DNA of 6,452 bases from Coriobacteriia bacterium (GTDB taxonomy: Bacteria; Actinomycetota; Coriobacteriia; WRKU01; WQUG01): positions 1-6,452 of the forward strand of contig WREJ01000067.1 in the NCBI GenBank assembly GCA_009779395.1, read 5' to 3'. How positions within the stretch are numbered: position 1 is the first letter of the stretch; the number at the start of each line of letters is the position of its first letter. The translations under genes were made by a program, and so were the position numbers. This document shows positions 1 to 5,273 of the stretch, piece by piece. The notes beneath the pieces were generated by a model. The model did no database searches and was not told the origin of the DNA. It saw only the letters and a list, made by a program, of their open reading frames with translations.

Positions 1-1656
1 AATCATAGCTTCGTCATCTGCCGTGGGCAGCGTGGTGTTGGCTGGCAGATGGCGTGTGCGTATTTTTGTCGGCAGCGACAGGCGCAGAAATCCGGCGATT
101 CTGTTGTCAGAGGTCACCCACTGCAGAAAGTGCTCGGTCGAGACAGTCGTGTCGTAGCTGATGATGTCCAGCTGCAGGTCAGCCTGGGCAACTTCGTCTT
201 GGGCGATTTCGCGCGAGCGGATTTCCTGGATTGCTTGGTCGCTGCTTTCTGCGATATATGCTTCGACCATTTGGCGCAGATTGGTGCGCTTGCTGCCAGC
301 GATGATGTCGTGTGAAGAAATGTCGCGAATCATGCGTGAAATTCGCACAAAGGGTGGCGTGTTCAGCGTGTCAGCAGCAAGCAACTGAATCAGTTCTTCT
401 TCGCTGTAGGGTTGCCAGCTGCCGTCTGCAAAGTGTGCGCACAGACCCGTATCTGCCACCAGCGAGCAAGGGTACAGCTTGACCTCGTCAGGCAGATAGG
501 CTGGGTCGGTCATAAATTGCTGGTACTGCTGCAGGTCAGCCTGCAGTGTCGAGCCGTAAAGGTTCTGCATAAAGTGCGCATGTATCTTAAAGCCAAAGGC
601 ACGCGCCAGGGCAAAAGCAGTCTGCATTTGCGCAACGCTTATCGCGCGCCGGTTCAGTTGCAACACCTGCGGGTCAAGGCTTTGAACACCAATCTGCAGA
701 CGCGTCACTCCCATCTGGCGCAGCAGCCGCAAGCTGTCGTCTGTCACCAGGTCTGGTCGTGTCTCGACCGTAAAGCCAACCATACGATGGACGGCTGTTT
801 CATTGCGCAGTTGTTCGCGCCGGAGTGTGTCCATGCCCGCCACCTGAGTCGCAGCAAGCGCCTGCCAGGCGGGGTCCTCTGCATACAGCAGACGAATTGC
901 CTGATTGTAGTTCAGCGTGCCTGCGCTAATCTGCTGCTGGTAGGGTGCTACGCGCAGAGCTTGCTGCTCTGCCCTATTGCTGATGCCTGCGTCCTGGTAC
1001 TGCTGTGTGCGCTGCTGGGTCTGCTGCCTGTCCTGGTCGCCCTCGATGCCATCGTTGAGGGCACGAAAGAGCTCTGCCACAAACCAGATTTGATAGGCAG
1101 GCGGATAATCACACCACGACCCACCCAAAACAATAATCTCGACTTTGTCGGTCAAATGCCCCATACGACTGAGCACCTGCAGACGCGACTGCACCTGCAG
1201 ATAGGGGTCAAAATAGTTGCGCTCGGCGCGCTGACAGGCTGGTTCGTCTGCCAGATAACTTTTGGGCATACGCAGGTCATTGGGACAGTACAAGCAATCA
1301 CTGCCACAAGGCCAGGGTTTGGTAATGACGGTAATAGTGGCAACACCCGAGGCAGTACGGCGTGGCTTGATTTGCATAATACGGAGGAAACGCTTTTCCA
1401 GTTCTGGGTCAATGTTCCACGATTGCCAGCGCACAGGGTCAGACTGTTTAACCTTGTGGTAGTAGGGCAACAGTGTCTGCTTTGAGTAATCCTGCGCATC
1501 TGGTCGCCCCTTACCCAAACGGTCAATAAGACGCGAAAAGAGTGCTTCATCAGGCAATTGAGCATAGTGCGCGAGGATGCCGCTGTGCTGGACGGACTCC
1601 TCCGCTTGCTCTGCTGTGCGCAGTTCATCGATTATGAGCAGTAACATTTCTTCCAT
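1..1656 (-). CDS. elp3: Elp3-type tRNA uridine-34 modification enzyme (radical SAM + GNAT), C-terminus cut by window edge
   Basis: The frame is open for 552 codons from ATG 1656 to base 1 with no stop, so the 3' end lies outside. Seen: an N-terminal region (1-110); a radical-SAM cluster motif PCGSDCLYCPND with Cys117, Cys121 and Cys124; DEPACQRAERNYFDPY (about 137-152); VEIIVLGGSW (about 172-181); VGFTVETRPD (293-302); TRLQIGVQS; KIHAHFMQNLYGST (357-370); KLYPCSLVADTGL (393-405); then SREIAQ (about 481) and HFLQW/GFLRLSLP, which begin the GNAT (acetyltransferase) domain. The order matches eukaryotic Elp3 block by block. In that family the enzyme uses SAM and acetyl-CoA to add carboxymethyl to C5 of U34 in tRNA. 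The acetyl-CoA-binding end of the GNAT domain is missing only because the window stops. The cluster is CX3CX2C, shorter than the CX9CX2C of eukaryotic Elp3. Gln is about 9.4% of residues. No Shine-Dalgarno site precedes the ATG, and a -10-like TAGAAT ends 10 nt upstream, so the mRNA is probably leaderless. Confidence 0.93.
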   Translation of the reverse strand, partial: MEEMLLLIIDELRTAEQAEESVQHSGILAHYAQLPDEALFSRLIDRLGKGRPDAQDYSKQTLLPYYHKVKQSDPVRWQSWNIDPELEKRFLRIMQIKPRRTASGVATITVITKPWPCGSDCLYCPNDLRMPKSYLADEPACQRAERNYFDPYLQVQSRLQVLSRMGHLTDKVEIIVLGGSWCDYPPAYQIWFVAELFRALNDGIEGDQDRQQTQQRTQQYQDAGISNRAEQQALRVAPYQQQISAGTLNYNQAIRLLYAEDPAWQALAATQVAGMDTLRREQLRNETAVHRMVGFTVETRPDLVTDDSLRLLRQMGVTRLQIGVQSLDPQVLQLNRRAISVAQMQTAFALARAFGFKIHAHFMQNLYGSTLQADLQQYQQFMTDPAYLPDEVKLYPCSLVADTGLCAHFADGSWQPYSEEELIQLLAADTLNTPPFVRISRMIRDISSHDIIAGSKRTNLRQMVEAYIAESSDQAIQEIRSREIAQDEVAQADLQLDIISYDTTVSTEHFLQWVTSDNRIAGFLRLSLPTKIRTRHLPANTTLPTADDEAMI

Positions 1657-1676
1657 AAGAGGTACAATTCTAGCGT
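1657..1676. promoter_or_regulatory. Divergent elp3/methyltransferase intergenic promoter with overlapping -10 boxes
   Basis: Only 20 bp separate the two start codons. The near-palindrome TACAATTCTA (1663-1672) gives a plus-strand -10 hexamer TACAAT (1663-1668) and a minus-strand -10 hexamer TAGAAT (1672-1667), sharing two base pairs. The plus box ends 8 nt before the ATG at 1677 and the minus box ends 10 nt before the ATG at 1656. A normal start site 6-8 nt downstream would therefore fall at or within about 4 nt of each ATG. No convincing -35 hexamer is visible on either side. An AAGAGG at 1657-1662 lies 14 nt before the plus-strand ATG, too far for a good Shine-Dalgarno site. Promoter use is inferred. 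Confidence 0.6.
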
Positions 1677-2456
1677 ATGGATATCGTGCAAAAAATACAA
1701 CAGCTTAATCGCCTGTTCTATCAGCAGCAGGGGGCTTCGTTTGCGCGTACGCGTGCTGCGCCCTGGCAGGGGTGGCAGCGTTGTCTGCAGGTTTTGACAG
1801 ATGCTGGCTGTTTTGCGCACGAACGACCCTATTCTGTGCTGGATTTTGCCTGCGGAAACCGGCGATTCGAGGCATATTTCCAGGAAGCTTTGCCTGACAC
1901 AACCATCGATTATTACGGCATTGATAGCAGCCTAGAGATGATGGCAGGAAAGCAGGGGCAAAACCTTGATGTGCTGGAATTGCTGCGACAGAACCGCTGC
2001 GTAAATGATGCAATTGATGCTCCTGTCTGCGATTTGACGGTGTCTTTTGGCTTTATGCACCATATTTTTGGGCAAAGTATGCGCGCACAGCTGCTAAAAA
2101 CCATGCTTGATCACACTGCAGACGGCGGGCATCTGATTGTGTCCTTTTGGCAGTTTCTCAAAAGTCCCGACTTGGCACAGCAGGCAGAGTCTGTCCATAG
2201 GCAAGCACTGAATGTTCTGGCAACAGACTGGAACAGTACGCCCGCAGACCTGAGTGCTGCACTGCAGCAGGGTGACTACTTTTTAGGCTGGCAGAATAAA
2301 GAGGAAGTCTATCGCTACTGTCATAGCTTTTCTGCAGCAGAAGTTGACCAGCTAATCGAACAGCTAGCAAAGCAAACAAAACTCATCGCTCGTTTTGACG
2401 CCGACGGCCGAACAAAGAACCTGAATCACTATATTATCCTAGAAGTCAACCACTAA
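1677..2456 (+). CDS. Trm9/ALKBH8-like class I SAM-dependent methyltransferase, probable tRNA U34 methyltransferase
   Basis: The protein has 259 aa from ATG 1677. Seen: a Rossmann methyltransferase core with motif I VLDFACGNRRF (54-64), the acidic residue of the next strand in YYGIDSS (Asp83), and VSFGFMHHI (122-130). Outside the core it carries Trm9-like signatures: FARTRAAPW (22-30) resembles the FSxTRxxPW of Trm9; DYFLGW (200-205) sits where Trm9 has DxLVPW; YRYCHSFSAAEVDQLIEQL (212-230) resembles its RYYHVF..GEL segment; and an Asn-rich C-terminal NLNHYIIL (248-255). Trm9 methylates the carboxyl of cm5U34 to mcm5U34, helped by Trm112; no Trm112-like gene lies in the window. Its head-to-head position with elp3 supports a tRNA-wobble role. 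It has no signal peptide or membrane segment, so it is cytoplasmic. Gln is 25 of 259 residues, mostly CAG. The start is probably leaderless. The methyltransferase fold is certain; the substrate is inferred, and an unrelated small-molecule methyltransferase cannot be excluded. Confidence 0.8.
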   Translation: MDIVQKIQQLNRLFYQQQGASFARTRAAPWQGWQRCLQVLTDAGCFAHERPYSVLDFACGNRRFEAYFQEALPDTTIDYYGIDSSLEMMAGKQGQNLDVLELLRQNRCVNDAIDAPVCDLTVSFGFMHHIFGQSMRAQLLKTMLDHTADGGHLIVSFWQFLKSPDLAQQAESVHRQALNVLATDWNSTPADLSAALQQGDYFLGWQNKEEVYRYCHSFSAAEVDQLIEQLAKQTKLIARFDADGRTKNLNHYIILEVNH

Positions 2457-2498
2457 AGGTTCCAGCGTGCTCCAGCCGTTCAAGGTCAAGGAGAATTG

Positions 2499-2548
2499 AA
2501 AAATCCCGTTGTGAAGCGTAGTAGGCTACGTGAGCAGCGGGATTTTTT
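2499..2548. terminator. Bidirectional intrinsic terminator between the convergent methyltransferase and guaB genes
   Basis: AAAAATCCCG (2499-2508) pairs perfectly with CGGGATTTTT (2538-2547), and an inner stem CGTAG (2517-2521)/CTACG (2526-2530) closes a TAGG loop. The T6 run (2543-2548) follows the stem on the plus strand, and the A-run at 2499-2503 reads as T5 on the minus strand. The hairpin can thus stop both the methyltransferase transcript (stop at 2456) and the guaB transcript (stop at 2586). Between the two stems, the bases can continue as a helix with G-U pairs and a tandem G-A/A-G mismatch (2513-2514 with 2532-2533). Confidence 0.85.
2515..2536 (+). repeat. Shared apical hairpin element, copy 1
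   Basis: AGCGTAG, four loop bases, then CTACGTGAGCA. The same 18 bases recur in the same orientation at 4208-4232 with a seven-base loop, inside a hairpin whose outer stem is unrelated. The CGTAG/CTACG arms pair; the GTGAGCA side is conserved although it lies outside the short stem. Confidence 0.75.
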
Positions 2549-2585
2549 GATTCGACGCCGAGATTGGACGGCTGGTGTGCGCTGG

Positions 2586-4097
2586 TTATTGATTTCTAAG
2601 TATGACATCATGTGCGCCGCCTTCGACAATGCTTGTCGCAGAAACCAGCGTCAGCTTTGCTTCTTTATGCAGCGTTGCGATATCAAGAACACCACAGTTT
2701 GCCATGGTCGAACGTACCTTTGCAAGTGAAGTATTGACGTTTTCTTTTAGGCTACCTGCGTAAGGAACGTAGGAGTCCACTCCCTCTTCAAAGGTAAGTT
2801 TTTGCTTATCGTTTTGCTTGGTGCTTTCCTCGCCTGTGCCATAACGCTGCCAATTGCGGGCACGGTTGCTGCCTTCTCCCCAGTACTCTTTTACATAGGC
2901 ACCGTTGTAGTGAATGCGCGGCGTGGGGCTTTCGTCAAAGCGCGCAAAATAGCGACCCAGCATGAGGAAGTCAGCACCCATCGCAAGGGCAAGCGTCATG
3001 TGATAGTCAAAAACAATGCCTCCGTCACTACAGAGCGGCACATAGATGCCCGTTTCTTGCGCGTAGGCGTCGCGTGCTGCGGCGACATCAATAACAGCAC
3101 TCGCCTGTCCGCGACCGATACCCTTTTGCTCGCGGGTGATACAAATGCTGCCGCCACCAATGCCAACCTTTACAAAGTCGGCACCAGCATCTGCCAAATA
3201 GCGAAAACCGTCAGCATCGACCACATTGCCAGCACCAATCTTGACGCTGTCGCCGTAGTTCTCGCGCACAAAGGCAATGGTATCTGCTTGCCAGACGGTG
3301 TAACCTTCAGAGGAGTCAATACACAGGATGTCAGCACCAGCTTGTACCAGCGCGGGAATGCGTTCGCGGTAGTCATGCGTGTTGATGCCTGCCCCAACCA
3401 GATAGCTTTTGTTCGCATCGAGGACTTCGTTGGGATGCGATTTATGGCTGTCGTAGTCTTTGCGAAAGACAAAGCGGGTCAGACGCCCCTCTGCATCAAG
3501 AACCGGCAGCGCGTTCAGTTTGTTGTCCCAAATCATGTCGTTTGCTGCAGACAAAGTCATGCCATCATGTCCCACAATCAAATCAGAGAGCGGTGTCATG
3601 AATTCGCTGACGGACAGGTCCAACTCCATACGACTGACGCGATAATCACGACTGGTGACAATGCCGACCAGCTTGCCCTGCGCCGTACCGTCTTGGGTAA
3701 CCGCAACGGTGGAGTGACCCGTCTTTTCGCGCATTGCCAAAATGTCTGCAAGGGTCGCGTCGGGACGGATATTGCTGTCAGAGCGCACAAAGCCTGCTTT
3801 GTGGTCTTTGACGCGTGCGAGCATTGCCGCCTGGTCTGCAATACTTTGCGCAGCAAAAATAAAAGAGACGCCACCCTCTTTTGCCAGAGCAACCGCCATG
3901 CGGTCACCCGATACCGACTGCATAATCGCACTGGCTAAAGGAACGTTTAGGTTCAGCGTGGCCGCCTCGCCCACCTTGTGCTTCACCAAAGGAGTTTTTA
4001 GACTGACGTTTGCTGGCGTACAATCACGCCCAGAAAAACGAGGGATCAAAAGGTATTCATTAAAGGTACGCGAAGGGTCGTTTACGAAACGCGCCAC
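2586..4097 (-). CDS. guaB: Inosine-5'-monophosphate dehydrogenase
   Basis: The protein has 503 aa and starts with GTG at 4097, six nt after AAAGGAG. It oxidises IMP to XMP with NAD+, the first committed step of GMP synthesis, in the cytoplasm. Seen: the N-terminal barrel start (FNEYLLIPR, 12-20; [21 protein letters not shown], 56-76); a paired CBS region (about 100-215, with [25 protein letters not shown] and LNALPVLD); the NAD-side Asp261 in CIDSSEG; GAGNVVD (288-294); the catalytic loop [11 protein letters not shown] with Cys319; SDGG (357-360); [11 protein letters not shown] (381-391); EYWGEGS (404-410); the mobile-flap Arg418-Tyr419 in NWQRY; and [12 protein letters not shown] (437-448). 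The length and catalytic numbering match the bacterial-like enzyme known from Tritrichomonas foetus, as I recall that sequence. A short hydrophilic insertion (about 420-433, [10 protein letters not shown]) follows the flap. The gene is transcribed alone, between its own promoter and terminator. Confidence 0.97.
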   Translation of the reverse strand: MARFVNDPSRTFNEYLLIPRFSGRDCTPANVSLKTPLVKHKVGEAATLNLNVPLASAIMQSVSGDRMAVALAKEGGVSFIFAAQSIADQAAMLARVKDHKAGFVRSDSNIRPDATLADILAMREKTGHSTVAVTQDGTAQGKLVGIVTSRDYRVSRMELDLSVSEFMTPLSDLIVGHDGMTLSAANDMIWDNKLNALPVLDAEGRLTRFVFRKDYDSHKSHPNEVLDANKSYLVGAGINTHDYRERIPALVQAGADILCIDSSEGYTVWQADTIAFVRENYGDSVKIGAGNVVDADGFRYLADAGADFVKVGIGGGSICITREQKGIGRGQASAVIDVAAARDAYAQETGIYVPLCSDGGIVFDYHMTLALAMGADFLMLGRYFARFDESPTPRIHYNGAYVKEYWGEGSNRARNWQRYGTGEESTKQNDKQKLTFEEGVDSYVPYAGSLKENVNTSLAKVRSTMANCGVLDIATLHKEAKLTLVSATSIVEGGAHDVILRNQ

Positions 4098-4103
4098 GGG
4101 TGG

Positions 4104-4110
4104 CTCCTTT
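4104..4110 (-). promoter_or_regulatory. guaB ribosome binding site that fixes a GTG start
   Basis: AAAGGAG on the minus strand ends 6 nt before GTG 4097. It supports the GTG as the true start; the protein from there begins with the family-typical short leader before FNEYLLIP. Confidence 0.8.
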
Positions 4111-4127
4111 CTTTTGTCTCACTTTTA

Positions 4128-4133
4128 AGTATA
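4128..4133 (-). promoter_or_regulatory. guaB -10 promoter element
   Basis: TATACT on the minus strand would start transcription near 4121, giving a leader of about 24 nt that contains the AAAGGAG site. No good -35 lies at 16-18 bp; a TTGAAA further down is only 14 bp away. I see no riboswitch-sized leader, so guaB shows no sign of a purine riboswitch here. Confidence 0.55.
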
Positions 4134-4180
4134 GCCTACAAAAAGCCTTTCAAATAGAGTGCATCCAGGTGGGTGAGATT

Positions 4181-4256
4181 CGTGCTGAAATTAAAATCAG
4201 AAAGCGCAGCGTAGTTGGTGCCTACGTGAGCACTTCTGATTTTTACTTTCAGTGCG
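4181..4256. terminator. Long imperfect hairpin after the PASTA gene, probable terminator
   Basis: The arms AAAATCAGAA (4193-4202) and TTCTGATTTT (4234-4243) pair perfectly over 10 bp. Further out, CTGAAA (4185-4190) pairs with TTTCAG (4247-4252) across a small asymmetric interruption, and CGTG/TGCG (4181-4184 with 4253-4256) extends the stem using two G-U wobbles. An inner CGTAG/CTACG stem (4210-4214, 4222-4226) caps it. It begins about 28 nt after the PASTA stop on the minus strand, and the minus-strand stem ends in TTTTAA, so it likely terminates the ychF/PASTA transcript ahead of the guaB promoter. Confidence 0.65.
4208..4232 (+). repeat. Shared apical hairpin element, copy 2
   Basis: AGCGTAG, seven loop bases, then CTACGTGAGCA: the same 18 bases and orientation as the copy at 2515-2536. 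It forms the tip of the hairpin after the PASTA gene. I found no third copy in the window, inside or outside genes. Confidence 0.75.
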
Positions 4257-4283
4257 GAGATCGCGCGCCTGGTGCGCTCTGCA

Positions 4284-5213
4284 CTAGTTATCAGCAAGGA
4301 TTAATATGACGGTAGAACGTGCGGGCGTAAACCTGCCTGGCTGCGGCGCCTGAAACACAACAGTACCCTTGGCATCACTGCTACTGCGTTCGTATTCAAA
4401 GCGTGCGCCCAGTCCTGCACGGTTCAGCGTGTCGCGTGCTGCACGCCACTGCTGTCCGCGCAAGCTGGGTACGGCTCGTGCGTTTGCATAAGGCTCGGTC
4501 GTGGCAACATGCAAGAACATATAGCGTTTCCCGTCTCCTCGCATGGTGTAGGTCTGCAGATCAAGCACCAGACCTGGCTTTGGCGGAGGCGTGTTATTGC
4601 GCACCGCGTCAGGACAACAGACAAAAACCTGATGAACCACGTACCCCGCCTTCTGCGCGCGCGCCTGCGCGTCCAAGACATCGATACCCTTAAGCGAAGC
4701 ATAGTTTAGCTGAGCCGAACCCTGATTGGCAGCAGTAGCAGGCGTTACCGAGGGAGTCTGTCCACCAGGGGGAAACACCAACTCTTCTTCTGCTTCGACT
4801 GGTGGTTGTACCTCTCTGCCAAGATCGGTGTCAATGGGTCTTCTGTCAGCATCAAGATTTGCGTTGTAAAAGTTGTAATCGGTTTCACGAGCAACGACAA
4901 TCTCGCCTAGTTCGGTGAACTCTTCTACGGCAGCTGCCACGCGAGTTTCGGCGATTTCAGTGGTCTCTTCCTCCGCCGCCTCGCTGCGTTCAAATTGCTG
5001 AATCGCGTAAAAGACAACAACGAGCGCAAAAGCAAGGACGATTGCTCCTGCAGCAAGGGTCGCGTAGATGAACTTTTTGCCACTCGACTTTTCCTTGGGG
5101 TTTTCTTCCCCGTCAGTGACCTGGTCGTGAGCTATGTCTGCGCTGTCGCTTGGCTGCTGTAAAAAAGCAGCATCGTCATGTGTGTCGGTGTTAAGGCGTT
5201 CTGATTCTGCCAT
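4284..5213 (-). CDS. Single-pass membrane protein with extracytoplasmic PASTA domain(s), no kinase
   Basis: The protein has 309 aa from ATG 5213. Seen in order: an acidic hydrophilic N-terminus (1-44); a Lys-rich KEKSSGKK stretch (40-47); one hydrophobic membrane segment (about 48-71); an acidic Glu-rich linker (76-145); a Pro/Thr-rich stretch (148-168); a degenerate PASTA-like unit (about 173-239: SLKGIDVLDAQARAQKAGY then a vicinal Cys199-Cys200); and a clear PASTA unit (246-308: VPSLRGQQWRAARDTLNRAGL, GTVVFQAPQPG, STVILILAD). The positive residues before the segment predict a cytoplasmic N-terminus and outside PASTA units. PASTA domains are known from Ser/Thr kinases of the PknB/Stk family and from penicillin-binding proteins, where some bind muropeptides or support septal targeting. 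Neither a kinase nor a transpeptidase domain is present here. The exact role is unknown. The gene lies 60 bp after ychF on the same strand and may be partly co-transcribed with it. Confidence 0.85.
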   Translation of the reverse strand: MAESERLNTDTHDDAAFLQQPSDSADIAHDQVTDGEENPKEKSSGKKFIYATLAAGAIVLAFALVVVFYAIQQFERSEAAEEETTEIAETRVAAAVEEFTELGEIVVARETDYNFYNANLDADRRPIDTDLGREVQPPVEAEEELVFPPGGQTPSVTPATAANQGSAQLNYASLKGIDVLDAQARAQKAGYVVHQVFVCCPDAVRNNTPPPKPGLVLDLQTYTMRGDGKRYMFLHVATTEPYANARAVPSLRGQQWRAARDTLNRAGLGARFEYERSSSDAKGTVVFQAPQPGRFTPARSTVILILADN

Positions 5214-5219
5214 ATTGTT

Positions 5220-5225
5220 CCTCTT
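5220..5225 (-). promoter_or_regulatory. PASTA gene ribosome binding site
   Basis: AAGAGG on the minus strand lies 6 nt before ATG 5213. A GGAG further upstream (5230-5227) is 13 nt away and less well placed. The site supports this start codon. Confidence 0.6.
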
Positions 5226-5252
5226 GCTCCTAAAGGCTCGCTACACGGGGTG

Positions 5253-5258
5253 ATTATA
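5253..5258 (-). promoter_or_regulatory. PASTA gene extended -10 promoter
   Basis: A perfect TATAAT on the minus strand is preceded by TGC, giving an extended -10 (TGCTATAAT). It starts about 15 nt after the ychF stop codon. Predicted transcription start is near 5246, with a leader of about 33 nt. Extended -10 promoters depend less on a -35 box, and none is seen at the right distance. Confidence 0.7.
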
Positions 5259-5273
5259 GCATACAGCAGCAGG

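Noticed and set aside
412..1485. A 357-codon open frame on the plus strand opposite elp3
   Set aside because: It is antisense to a frame with unbroken Elp3 motifs, its own translation shows no recognisable domain, and there is no start signal. CTG/CAG-rich codon use leaves the opposite frame open.
1152..1628. A 158-codon minus-strand open frame overlapping elp3 in another frame, possible sign of a frameshift
   Set aside because: The Elp3 reading is continuous for 552 codons through this stretch, so no frameshift is needed and the other frame is a shadow.
2509..2537. A kink-turn in the methyltransferase/guaB hairpin (GTGA opposite TGAG)
   Set aside because: A tandem G-A mismatch is possible, but there is no three-base bulge and the second hairpin lacks the matching left side.
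2496..2729. A 77-codon plus-strand open frame over the methyltransferase/guaB junction
   Set aside because: Its first 17 codons are the terminator hairpin and the rest is antisense to the guaB end; no ribosome binding site fits.
2802..3938. A 378-codon open frame on the plus strand opposite guaB
   Set aside because: The minus strand encodes a complete IMP dehydrogenase with all catalytic motifs; the plus-strand product has no family resemblance.
4134..4283. A small RNA, tRNA or riboswitch in the PASTA-guaB spacer
   Set aside because: No tRNA-like arms or purine-riboswitch core are seen, and the predicted guaB leader is only about 24 nt; the spacer is explained by the long hairpin and the promoter.
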